This document shows, piece by piece, positions 51,259 through 64,000 of a DNA stretch of 64,000 bases. The stretch lies in the NCBI GenBank assembly GCA_964019165.1, contig OZ025267.1, forward strand, positions 21,970,003-22,034,002. The letters run 5' to 3'. How positions within the stretch are numbered: the first letter of the stretch is position 1; every line of letters starts with the position of its first letter. Below the pieces are notes generated by a model. It searched no databases. It was not told where the DNA came from and saw only the letters and a program-made list of their open reading frames with translations. Source of the stretch: Mastigias papua. Taxonomy: Eukaryota > Cnidaria > Scyphozoa > Rhizostomeae > Mastigiidae. A program made the translations under genes and the position numbers.

Positions 51259-51449
51259 GCATAGCCACCAAATGCTTGAGAGCTCTCATCGGGTCTATTT
51301 TCTCCCAACCTAATTGACCAACCATCATTCAGGATTCTGATCACAATTGCGTTCCATAGCTAAATTTACGCCCATTTTGCATGATGACTGGTAATTCGGT
51401 TAGGAGAAAATAAACCTAATTAGAGTTCTTAAACATCTGACAGCAATGC
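51259..51449. mobile_element. fold-back MITE, family F1, copy 4
   Basis: Left arm GCATAGCCACCAAATGCTTG and right arm ending AAACATCTGACAGCAATGC, with the family core CTCCCAACCTAATTGACCAA...GGTTAGGAGAAAATA. This copy retains the complete spacer. Confidence 0.85.
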
Positions 51450-52020
51450 AATAGCAAAAGTGTTTTGTGCAGTAGAAGAACAACTGAAGAAAAACAATGA
51501 ATTGTCACGTAGGGATGCTTGGTAATAAAGCGGGTGTCCAGTGATATTTAGGGAGAAAGAATCCTCGGTTCATTGTTCGTCCAAAGTATTTTGTACTTGA
51601 AAGCTATGTCATCATCTGGGTTATTTGAGCAGGAAGCTAAAATTGAACCAAAACAGTATGTTCGTAAGTTGCACGATTAAATCCTCTTGAAGTCGTATCT
51701 GCTTAAAGCCAGTTATTAAAAGCTCGATCTCTGATGAAGGAAAAAATCATCACGAAACTGGCTGATCCTGTGTTATTGCTACGTTGCTTTGTTTCTCGAT
51801 AATCAGAGTATGATAAATATAAATATAATTCAACGTATTAATAAAACTGATTATACTTTCACATAATACAATAATAAATACTAATAATTATTAGATAAAA
51901 TAAATTGTTGGAAGTAAACTTTTATCATAATATAATATTACACAGTATAAAGTAACTTACACTAAATATTCAAGAAAAAAATCATTCTTTAAATTAGTTG
52001 TAAAATACACTTTTTGAAAC
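51450..52020. other. intergenic DNA downstream of gene D
   Basis: Probable 3' region of gene D. A CTGATGAAGG...CACGAAACTGG stretch near 51731-51766 looks like a worn retroelement end. No exon could be assigned. Confidence 0.35.
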
Positions 52021-52218
52021 TGATTGATTGACTGATTGATTAATTGATTGATTGATTGCTAATATGACAGTAGATTGATTGACTGACTGACTCACTGACA
52101 TGATGACAGGACGGTTGATTGACTGATTGACAAGATGATTGATTGGTCGGCTGATTGACTGACATGATGAGAAGCCGGTTGACTGACTGATTTACAAGAT
52201 GATAGACTGATCGGTTAC

Positions 52219-52262
<44 letters not shown>
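52021..52262. repeat. (TGAT)n-rich tetranucleotide array
   Basis: TTGATTGATTGACTGATTGA-type repeats with an ordered GACAAGATGAT interruption. The array ends in ten pure ATTG units that abut, and partly overlap, the possible read-through end of gene D. Confidence 0.95.
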
Positions 52263-52263
<1 letters not shown>

Positions 52264-55200
52264 CAATAACTGCTTTCTCGTAAGCATTTCTTTATGCATA
52301 TAAATCAGTTTGCTGAGAGAAACAACAGGCATACAGTGCAAAAATACAAACCTATACGGATATCCATGGTACTTTCCTCTAAAAATTGACAGGATGACAC
52401 TGAAAAAGAACACTACCATTCCAAGGCCAATTACCATAAACACTGAAAAAAAAACAAAATAATATTTTAGCCTCAAAACAAAAGCTAATGAATAAAAACT
52501 CTAAAATCCGAGTCCCACTAGAGACAAACCACACTCACTCTTATTGCTTCTCTTATTAAATTATCATATTGGTCAGTGTGCTGAGGAAAACAATCTTTCA
52601 ACAGAATCACTTCTGCTGATCAAAATGACTAACATAGCTTTTGGTTGCAAAATTCAGACCTTAAATACCCTAGGCTGTTCAGCCCATTATTTAACATTAC
52701 AGCTGCAGACAGAAGTTAAATATACGTGGCAAATTTTGTGAGGAGTACCAGAAAGGAACAAATTTAAAACATTTCCCTAGTGGATCTTTACCTATGGAAT
52801 CATTAATCATATGTGATATCGTGGATAACCCAAATTTGATTCTCTAATGCAAAAAAAATAAACTCACATCTTCTTTTCTTGATATCCTCTTGCGCTTGAG
52901 CTTTTTCATTCAGAAATATGAAACCAATACAAACCATGGCATCTATTCATCATTAAGGTGAACTTATAAGCAATAAATCGTTCTACGAAAACTCAGCTGC
53001 AAAATTATGGGCCTAAGACTCTGTGTTCAAAGTTGGATTCAAAAAGAGAATACATACATCACCTTGAAAGGCAAACGGGAGGAAGGGAGGGGGGCATATA
53101 CGGATTGTAAGAGCGACTGACAGTACGTAACACATTTCTGTGATTTTCTTGTTCTCTGTTCTGTGTGTCTCCACACTCTATATCATAGAGTCATAAAATG
53201 CTTTTGGCGTACTCAGTCTTTATCACTAAGAAGTACAAAGTTCCTTTTCGCATTTTGAAATCTACATAAGTAGGAAAGGATACATAAAACAAAAACAATA
53301 TAAGTCTCTGCGATGAGCTGTCCATCACTACTGCCATGTATGTAAATCTAGAAAATAAAGGTGAATATCTATGATACAACTGAACACAAATAGCATGGGT
53401 AAAAATTTTCAGAAATGTTACCAAGTCAGTTTACAATTGCTAATGTAAGTCAACTTTTAAAAATAAATCACTTACGATCTCTCCATTTTGTGGGTTTCTG
53501 TGAGCATAAGGGGGATTTCGTATGTGGTTCCACATTTGGCCAGATATCATTATGAACACGATTGTCTGTTAAATGAAAAATACATCCAATTTTGCGGAGC
53601 CAAAAAACAATGCATAATATAACACCAAAGTCAAAGTTAAAGCTTCAGTGGTACATATCAAACTCTAATCACCCATAGACAACATATCTACGAAACAAAA
53701 CTTGATTAGATGGCGAGATGGCTGAATGGCGAGATGGCTGAAAGGCGAGATGGCTGAATGGCGAGATGGCTGAATGGCGAGATGGCTGAATGGCGAGATG
53801 GCTGGATGACGAGATAGCTGGATAACGAGATGGCTGGATGACGAGATGGCTGGATGGCGAGATGGCTGGATGACGAGATGGCTGAATGACGAGATGGCTG
53901 AATGACGAGATGGCTGAATGACGAGATGGCTGGATGACGAGATGGCTGGATGACGAGATGGATGAATGGTGAGATGGCTGGATGACGAGATGGCTGGATG
54001 ACGAGATGGCTGAATGATGAGATGGCTGGATGACGAGATGGCTGAATGACGAGATGGCTGGATGATGAGATGGCTGGATGACGAGATGGCTGGATGATGA
54101 GATGGCTAAATGCAAATGGTGAGATGGCTGGAAGGCGAGATGGCTGGATGACGAGATAGCTAAATTAGATGGGTTAACCATTCCTAACATTTACATTAAC
54201 TTCGCATAATCGCCTCATTTAAAGCTGATTTCTAGCCATAAAGACGCCATTTCTATAGCCTTACGACTAGCACTCTACTGCTAGACCATGGGTGGCCAAC
54301 ATGCGGCTCACGAGTCACACACGGCTCTTTGACAATCTGCGGCTCGAGAATTACAAGGATTTAGTTTCCCATTGGCTGAACAACATTCTTATAAGATAGG
54401 CCAGACAGCTAAATGGCACTGTTTCAAAGTTGATTTACAGTTTTCATTCGCTTTAGGAACAAACCAACTGCAACAGTACTGCGATCTACGCGAGTATGCA
54501 ACATGGCCGCAGCCACAACACTATCTACCATACCCTTAACTCTTGTACAAATGGCACTAAAGCATAGCAAAATGAAGTCACTATACATTTGCTCCTAATC
54601 CTAATGATGACAAAAAAGACATGAACAAAGTAGATACTGTGAATGATTGCTTGCAGAATCGATTTAAAAATTTATTACCACTGCTCCAATAGCCCAATAG
54701 TGTTTGTTGTAGATGAACTCAAGACTCTTTCGCCGTACGTACAATATACAACCAATGCTAGCCAGCAGAATGCCAATGAAAATTGCAAATGCATAATTGG
54801 GTGGACGAACAACTCTGATCTGCAATAGGAAAAAAATACATCCTACAAACAAAGCCGATATTGTCGGACAGTCTCATCCTTTGAATTATTCACTAGAACG
54901 CAAAAACGGTCCAGCCATTACCACCAATCATATGACAATTTTCCTCTAGGTTTAATCTTATGGATAAAAACTCTCATGGAAAGCACATTTCACTTCTACT
55001 AAGAAGAATAATAAGCCATTGGCAAAGACAGCCAGCAATTTATGAATATCTATTGAAAAGAGAATAATTGATATACATCAAACATGGCACACATAATAAA
55101 GTAAGAAACTTTGATACTTCAATCTTGAAGAGGTAAACTTACATGGATATCAGTTCGCTCTGCAACCCACCTTCCAATTTGCTCAGCTGAGAAGCCTTGC

Positions 55201-58200
55201 CTGAAAAATGCTCAATAAAATTATCTCCATATACATATGAAAATCAAAAGAGTTACTATAACTTTGATCATCAAAACAGTCATGAATTGGGCAAAGAAGT
55301 AACAAAGAGAGAAGTAAATAGCTGCACAAATATCCAGGAATAGTTAAGGATTACACAGTCCTCTTCAAGCAACTTAAATATTTGAATGATTTAAAACATG
55401 TTTCAATAATTGAAGACTTTCATTGTGAGCAGGGCATTAATGCTTCATTTTTAGCATTGTAAAACCAAATTATCTGCCCATCCATTGTAACATATATTCA
55501 TGTAATATATATGTAACATATATATTCACATTGAACAAGCCTAAAAATCTTGTACAATGAAATGGGAGATAGGTCTTTAATGCCCTGTTTCAATGTTCCA
55601 CAAATTATAATTCTACAAACTGACCCAATGCTACCAAATAGTAAATGAAACAGTGAACATTTTCTATGTTGGCATTGAACAAGAATTATTCAAAGCTGCT
55701 AAATCAGTGATTACTTCCTATTTCTCTCTACATTTTTGTTTCTTTCTACAAGCATTACTTCTCCTTAAACTGTCTATAGCTCTCTATTTCATTACACATG
55801 TAATAATAATATGGGGACTTCTAACTTCATCTGAGCCCGCATCTAGATGGTTTAATATAACTTTTTTAACAAATGCTATGCCCGGAGTTAACCAATGCTA
55901 GTGCCTATAAATCACAGCTGATTTTCTATAAAGGACAAAAATGAATCAAAGAAAATAAACAGGATCTCTAAAATTCAAAAACAAAACATATATAGATTTC
56001 ATCCTCATCCTCATGCCATTAAAGGAAGATGGAAAGTAAAATGAAATACAGTCAACCTCGCATAATTTGGATCACACGGGACTGGCTGATTTTGTTCGGA
56101 TTACAGAAAATCCGGATTACGTAGAAACTTTTTCAGAGTTACACTTTAATAGGAAACTAATTGGACTTAGCAATTCTGTCCGGAATATGCAAAAATCCAG
56201 ATAAAACCGATCCGAATTATGAAAGGTTGACTGTATATGGAAGCAAAACAGATTGCTTTTGTTGATTGGGCAGATAGATCAAGAAGATACAAAGAAATCA
56301 GTACCTTTGCATATCATAAGTGTCTCCTCTTTTGGGCTTCCCTTTTGGGGGAAAGTGCATGATAATTGGAGCAGAATTTAACTTGAGCTATAAGAAAAGA
56401 ACAGAATCATAAAATTGAAAGAAAACATACCATTTGGAAGGGAGCATAAAACAAAGCAAAAATAATGCATTACTACTTCAACATGTAATATTTTGTACTA
56501 AAAGCCAAGGCACTTAAGCAAAAGGGAAACTAGTAGGTTACATTACCTCTAGCTACAAACAGGGTTGCATTTAAGTCTGTTAGGGCACTGGGCCTAAAAC
56601 AGTGTGAGGCCCTTAAAATGTACTTAAAAATGCTTTATAACTTGATTAGTACTTGGCACCCAGCTGGCAAGATATATTGATTTAGATAATGATACATGTC
56701 CACTACTTCAGGTACTATCAAGAAACAAAACTATTCATATGACTTTCAAAGCTCTGCTTAAGGCCCACCAGTTGAAGGAAAAGTATGGGCCCCTGGGCTC
56801 CTGGGTAAATGGGGCCCTGGCTACAAAAGCAATATTTTCTTACTGTTTCTCCTCCTTCTGAATTCTCAAGCAAAAAATATGGAAGGAACAATAAGAAGGG
56901 CTGGTAGCGTTAGACAAATAGGGTATAATCTAACAATTTACCAATTGAAAGACATCTGATCCTTCATCAAAATCAACCATAGCAAAAAACAATTTTGAGT
57001 TATATGATGAAGAGTATCTCCATGAGCTTGCAATGATTTGAAATTCTGAATGAACATCTCTGGGGAAAAGAGAGATAGTTAATAAGTATACATCCAAGTT
57101 AATAATCCTTTGCAATTATATCACACTATTGATCAGACGTCACCAGTCCTGTGCCTGTAGGCACCTTGTGGTCCACAATAACCTCATCAGTTGTCCACAG
57201 ATCAACAATGAAAGACAAAGATAAACCATGCCACTCTGGTATCCCAGCAGCTTGTGATCAAAAGTGGCAACCCTTTGCATGCCTCAGTGCCCTTGCAGTG
57301 GCTCTCAGTATCAAAAAGGCTGATGACCCCTGACATAAATGGATGGGAAATCCCCCTACAACTGTATGTTTAGCAAATAATATCACCAGTCATGTGCTAC
57401 AATAGTGTAGTCATGTGCCACAATAGTGTAGTCATGTGCCACAATAGTGTAGTCATGTGCCACAATAGTGTAGTCATGTGCCACAATAGTGTAGTCATGT
57501 GCCACAATAGTGTAGTCATGTGCCACAATAGTGTAGTCATCTGCTTTTCAAGTCCAACTCATACATGCTCATATATAAAGCATTATACTGCCTCTTTTGG
57601 AAGTATCAACTAACTGCACAATGGCCTGGCCAGAAGAGAGGCTAGCTACAGCAATACCATATACAATTCTAGAAATAAATTATCTTTGGCTGACAGTCAT
57701 TGCCCAAGGACCGTAAAATTCTGTTGCTTACTTAATTACTGATTAACAACAGGAACAAAAATGGGCAGCGTAAAAATAGAATTTGAAAACATTGCATTCA
57801 TGAGTAGACTTCTGCAATAATTCTTCAGGTGCTACTTACTTGCAGATTCCACACTGCCGTTGTGGAGCAAGAGCTGTGAGCATCAATATGACAGAATAAT
57901 TCCTGGGTGAGAACTTGACATATGTTCGGAATTTGTCACCATTCATACTAATTATTGGTCTTCTTGCATTCATTTCCATCAGGTTCTGAACCTTCAGTTC
58001 CACTTGAGTAGAAACACTCTGCAGAAGCAATTCAGAATCTACATGGTAAACATTACTTGAACACCTTTGAAAAATCTCTTAGATTTTGCAAGCAGATGTT
58101 TGTCATGTCTCCCTTACTTTATAGATATTTTTAAGTATACATAGTGAAAGCTGTACATATGAATCTTCATTTGTTAAGAACCTACAGCCTGAAATTGCAT

Positions 58201-59694
58201 ATTATACTACATTTTCATAAATGGTTTCATCCATTGAGAACTAAATAGAGTCTTTTTGCCATTCAACCTAATTCAATCATGCTCCAAAACTCATACAAAT
58301 ATGACTGTGATAGACAAGGCCTGTAGGGACAAGAACAGTATGACATTGGCTAGGCCAAGAACAATAGATTTGGCTAAAATTCAAAGCTCACAGAATCTAT
58401 GCAGTTACCATATTTTAATGTTAAACTATCCATTTAATGGCATCTGTTTGGGATCCTGTGTTGAGAGCCTGCACCCTGGTAACAAGAAATGTCTCACCAC
58501 ATAGGAACACAAACTGGCTCATTTCAACAATCTAGATTGTTATGTGTGGGTTTTTATTGTAGTTGAAACTTTACTGCAAACAGACAATACTTTGGAAACT
58601 TTGCAAATTTTTATTCTTGTAATCAATTGCTCCTTGAAAATAAGCACTGGTGATGGGCTACCTGTCTTAAATATTTGAGAATAAAATGAAAAATACTCTT
58701 TTTCAATCATGAATAGAATTAAATGTAGTTAGGATTGGCTGGATTGGAAAGTTTGTCATGTATGGCAAAGTTCTCAGTCACTCATTTAGCATTTCAGCAG
58801 CAGTCCTAGCTGCATACCTTTCATAAAATATATTCTGGCCACAGCTTTGGCTGCAAATTTCCTTTCTGTTTATCAGACCCACATGACTTGTCTTATTTTT
58901 GGAGTGTGAGATAAAGGATTAAAAAGTGCAAAGCTCAGAGATTCTGAATATCGTAGGTGCAGGCCATGCCATGCATGTGGGGCAGTTACACTAGCATGCG
59001 TGACACCTAATCAAATTCTGCAAAAATCTGCAAGTGCATGTCATATAACATCAAAAGTATAAAGAATAAATTGACCTAATACAAATACATGTTAATATCA
59101 AAATCAAAATTCATTGAAGGAATACTCTAGGAGGACAACTATAATTTCGAAATGTCACACGAAATAAGCAAATGTGCTATCAAACAATCAGTAAGATGAA
59201 ATGATGGCCATTCTTATATAATATAATATAATATAATATAATATAATATAATATAATATAATATAATATACAATAATATAATATAATTATAATATGGTTC
59301 TTGTAAAACATGCTGAGAAGAAATTACTTACCAATAACCCAACCTGTTAACCCTGCTATTTCCCCCTACACTAAGTGCATTTAAGTTCCTATTCAGTTTC
59401 TATATAAGCGTAGAAAGCTGCATTTATCAAGACTTGATTAGTGGCGTTACATATCGCTTTCTTCTCTGATGCTACATACAAAACTAGGCTGGTACTTATA
59501 GACATAGTAGTGTGGAACAAAACAAATCAAAGACTGAGACCTGTGACGAACTCAGTTTTTTCACAAAGAATACATAAAAAGTATAGTCAAACCTCTTTGT
59601 ACTTCTTTCCTTCTATACATGATGAGAAACAGATTAGAAATACAGCAAATAGATGCAACATTTTAAGTACCATCACTTTCAAAGCGGACGCCAT
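52192..59694 (-). CDS. TUSC3: gene D: OST3/OST6-family oligosaccharyltransferase subunit (TUSC3/MAGT1)
   Basis: Oxidoreductase subunit of the STT3B-type oligosaccharyltransferase in the ER membrane; it forms mixed disulphides with nascent chains during N-glycosylation. Exons in order: 59694-59593, 58018-57840, 57059-56942, 56387-56305, 55200-55143, 54819-54679, 53565-53476, 53347-53284, 52942-52868, then 52442 onward. All junctions are in phase. Signal peptide about 1-29. The thioredoxin-like domain has CGIC at residues 90-93 ([10 protein letters not shown]), NSAP with the cis-proline, and [17 protein letters not shown]. Four membrane segments lie at about 190-208, 222-240, 268-289 and 304-324. 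Hallmarks include [26 protein letters not shown] and [12 protein letters not shown]. Spliced length to YPY is about 333 aa, close to the human proteins. The last exon either reads on to a stop at 52192 or splices at 52352 (TATAG/gtttgt), the site where human TUSC3 isoforms diverge, to a short exon I could not find. A single invertebrate orthologue could equally be named MAGT1. Confidence 0.93.
53707..54160. repeat. minisatellite, 16-bp unit, in gene D intron
   Basis: About 28 units of GAGATGGCTGAATGGC or GAGATGGCTGGATGAC in blocks. Because 16 is not a multiple of 3, the 173-codon [12 protein letters not shown] minus-strand frame repeats every 48 bp and is an artefact. It lies in the intron between exons 54819-54679 and 53565-53476. 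Confidence 0.95.
56049..56233. mobile_element. CAGTC-end MITE, family F2, 185-bp copy 2
   Basis: TA-flanked element in the gene D intron. Ends CAGTCAACCTCGCATAATTT and inverted CAGTCAACCTTTCATAATTC. It aligns end to end, in opposite orientation, with 41156-41340. Confidence 0.85.
56560..56819. mobile_element. hAT-type MITE with perfect 8-bp target duplication
   Basis: Flanked by GCTACAAA on both sides (56552-56559, 56820-56827). Termini CAGGGTTGCATTTAAG and GGGGCCCTG. 260 bp, non-coding, in the intron between gene D exons 3 and 4. The shared left edge links it to the diverged repeat at 10953. Confidence 0.85.
57134..57333. mobile_element. possible hAT-like MITE in gene D intron 2
   Basis: Left edge CAGACGTCACCAG and right edge CTGATGACCCCTG are imperfect inverted repeats (10 of 13 match). 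No clear target duplication. Confidence 0.4.
57399..57540. repeat. minisatellite, 21-bp unit, about 7 copies
   Basis: Near-identical units of TAGTCATGTGCCACAATAGTG head to tail in intron 2 of gene D. The first unit differs (GCTACAATAGTG). High identity suggests recent expansion. Confidence 0.95.
59216..59290. repeat. (ATAAT)n pentanucleotide microsatellite
   Basis: About 12 pure TATAA units with minor interruptions near the right end; in intron 1 of gene D. Confidence 0.95.
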
Positions 59695-60718
59695 GATGAT
59701 GTGAAACGCTTAGGACGTTTGAAATCGAGACTGCCGCCTCCTATTCTTCAGCTTCGAAACCACTAAGAACTTTATCGCACCCTTCTTGTTCTTCTGTGCA
59801 GACATTGCAGCCTTCTCTACAACCGCCTTACACCAAGTAAATACACTGATCTTTAATTTTACTTTTGCTCTACCATGCATTTATGTGGTAGCTGTATCCA
59901 TGCCAATTCCAGTATTGTTAGCTGGAGCCAACAGCACAGTGACATAGGAGCATTGGTAGCCATTGTTTCATCTGCTAGCTATAGTTTGCAATAAACTGCA
60001 GACCTACATAACTTTATGACCTGAAAGCGATTTGCATAAAGCTTGGATTTAAATATGAATGATTCTCAGAGTATTCAAATCGTGTGAGGAAATTCAAAAA
60101 ATAAGATATATTTTAGTGTTATCATAAAATATCTCCGAGGAATATAAAGATCAATAGCTATGAAAAGCAATTGTAGTAGAAACAGTTCAAAACTATTTAC
60201 AGATAAAACATTAACATCCTCTGTATTTGCACCCAACTCCAAATATATACAACAAGTTTAGAGTCTTTTAAGTTGCATATCCATATCAGCCAATAAAAGA
60301 CTGCCAGGTATTTCGCCTGCGATATGAAATGAACATGTATGAAATAAACCCAAAACTATAAATATTAGATTATATATAAAATTCTGACTAAAGACGATCC
60401 CTAAGAAAGACAAGCAATACCAAGCATCAGGTCGTAACTACACGACTGTTGTGAGGGATGTCCTATAATCTTCATTTATAACTTTTGTGAGGGGCGCCAT
60501 CAATTGGAACACTTTACCTGACATCATTAAGTGTTATACAAATTACAACATATACTGCTCGTAAATTACTTGACATTGTTTATGGCTAAATCATAACGGA
60601 ATTCGTCAATGAAATGCAATTTGTTGACTTATTCAACGATATGACGATATACAACCTTGCCTAAATGAGTTAGAGCGTTCTGTGACGTAAATACGATTTC
60701 AGAAGATATGTTACTTGT
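59695..60718. other. upstream region of gene D
   Basis: Presumed promoter and 5' UTR of gene D adjoin 59694. No core promoter element can be assigned with confidence, and no other gene is seen. Confidence 0.35.
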
Positions 60719-60815
60719 CAGGCCCGTAGCAAAGGGGGGCCTGGGGGGCAAGGCCCCCCTGGATTTGTGAAATTTGACCCTGTGGCCCCCTACAAAAATG
60801 AATTTTATATGTGTG

Positions 60816-61002
<187 letters not shown>

Positions 61003-61020
61003 CCAAAGTTTCTCAGCAGT

Positions 61021-61862
61021 AATATATTAGAAATACACTTTAGGAAAACGACAATTGCTTTCAATTTGTAAAACATGTTTCGATTGCTTCGACAACCATC
61101 TTCAGTTACAGAATAAGCATATTACATGGTGCAAACGATATAAAGGCAAGTGATTACTCCCTAGGGGTCTTACAACAAAAACTATTCCATTGAGATAGAG
61201 TGCGTCGGTGCTTAAAATGAGGGTTATAATATATCCTATGATAATACCAATGGGTGCCAAGTGCTTAGAATGCGGGCTGTAGTATGGTAACAAAGGGAAA
61301 TACCTGGGGATATGGGACAATTAGAGTAGGAGCAAATGAATAGGCAGCAGATATATGAAAAAAAAAGAGACAAACAAACAAACAAACTAGATGCTTAATG
61401 TTAAGGTGCTATGTGTTAGTTGGGAATTAAGATCAGGTTTGAGCCAGCTAATGTGTAGAGCTTCCTTAATTTTGAGTTGATAACTGCTTGTGGCAGTATC
61501 TAGGATGGTAAAAGAGTCTTCGCTTATAAGTTTTTTACGACAACTGGAAGATGAGAGGAGGTGTTTGTAAATATGCGAGCTTTTATCCCGTGATATATGC
61601 TCACGAACACGAGTAGAGAAATGTCGGCATGTCTCGCCAACGTATACGGAATTACATCCCGTACAACAGAATTTGTAAACTACACGTGAGCGCAGTGATT
61701 TAGGGATGGGATCTTTGCTAGAAAACATGTTGCTGAGTTTATAGGATGAGAAAACCAATCGTATATCAAAATTAGAACAATAAGCTTTGAGTATAGATCT
61801 GACTTTTCTTTGGGCAAATGAGGAGATGTTTAAGTAGGGCAATTTGAAATTTATTTGCTCAT
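61021..61862 (-). mobile_element. Penelope-like element, 5'-truncated left copy
   Basis: Reading leftward, the copy comprises the end of an RT-GIY-YIG frame (stop at 61387), about 365 bp of 3' UTR, a hammerhead-like motif at 61110-61067, and then the AT array. The reverse transcriptase and the 5' part are missing. It is nearly the mirror image of the right copy and extends about 40 bp further 5'. Confidence 0.8.
61067..61110 (-). ncRNA. hammerhead-ribozyme-like motif (left Penelope copy)
   Basis: Same 44 nt as in the right copy. On the minus strand: TGTAA / CTGAAGA / T / GGTTG-loop-CAATC / GAA / ACATGT / T / TTACA. The invariant core CUGANGA...GAA is intact, stems I and II pair fully, and stem III is minimal. 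Activity is not shown by sequence. Confidence 0.6.
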
Positions 61863-62757
<895 letters not shown>

Positions 62758-62766
62758 AATACATAA

Positions 62767-62824
62767 AATTCAAGAAATAAAATTACTCCATTTCATGAAA
62801 TGGAGTAATTTTATTTCTTGAATT
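62767..62824. repeat. 58-bp perfect palindrome
   Basis: Two 29-bp arms without a spacer, centred on TTTCA|TGAAA at 62795/62796. AT arrays lie on both sides. It can extrude as a cruciform and has no coding role. Confidence 0.97.
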
Positions 62825-62877
62825 CTATCTATACTTATAAATTTATAAATTACTTGGTTGGTTGTAGCTTCTTGACG

Positions 62878-64000
<1,123 letters not shown>

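Noticed and set aside
51725..51770. Hammerhead-like CTGATGA...CGAAAC stretch
   Set aside because: No pairing stem II can be formed between the two core parts and the cleavage position would be G; at best a worn retroelement end.
53669..54190. 173-codon SHLVIQPS repeat protein
   Set aside because: Generated by a 16-bp minisatellite inside an intron of the TUSC3-type gene.
57399..57540. CRISPR-like regular repeats (also 41386-41740)
   Set aside because: Head-to-tail repeats without unique spacers, in introns of eukaryotic genes; ordinary minisatellites.

Overview
The window is eukaryotic, almost certainly from an early-branching animal and most likely a cnidarian. The genes are split by GT-AG introns, AT-rich noncoding DNA dominates, and the deduced proteins are metazoan extracellular mosaics (collagen, Ig, PAN/apple, calcium-binding EGF, ALK/LTK-type glycine-rich domain). 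The phylum call is inference from domain style; the sequence does not prove it. Four multi-exon genes can be modelled with in-phase splice junctions. All exon models were built by eye from frame, splice sites and paralogue comparison.

Layout: 1-17.3 kb holds no gene I can support, only microsatellites, small DNA transposons, a SINE-like repeat and decayed non-LTR retrotransposon tails. Gene A (17319-22186, +, 5 exons, about 670 aa) encodes a predicted type II membrane protein: signal anchor, RQKR furin-type site, collagen triple helix, two Ig domains and a glycine-rich C-terminal domain. Gene B (29199-37420, -, 708 aa) and gene C (39757-48609, -, 898 aa) are tandem paralogues with signal peptide, PAN/apple domain, a Cys-rich linker, 7 (B) or 12 (C) one-exon EGF modules and a two-exon glycine-rich domain. 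The glycine-rich tails of A, B and C are nearly the same protein although the N-terminal halves of A and of B/C are unrelated. Almost all module junctions are phase 1, which permits exon shuffling. Gene D (about 52.2-59.7 kb, -, at least 10 coding exons) is an ordinary housekeeping gene, the OST3/OST6-family oxidoreductase subunit of oligosaccharyltransferase (TUSC3/MAGT1).

From 60.7 to 63.3 kb lies a nest of repeats. Two 5'-truncated Penelope-like retroelement copies (GIY-YIG endonuclease end) sit head to head as a roughly 1.6-kb palindrome. Each carries a 44-nt hammerhead-ribozyme-like motif near its 3' end, and long (AT)n arrays and a 58-bp perfect palindrome flank them. Several small inverted-repeat transposon families recur through the window and are annotated copy by copy.

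The unusual biology is the A/B/C cluster: extracellular proteins with different front ends and a homogenised glycine-rich tail, in convergent and tandem arrangement, with exon arrays that look recently duplicated or gene-converted. An adhesion or recognition role is plausible, but the sequence does not show function.
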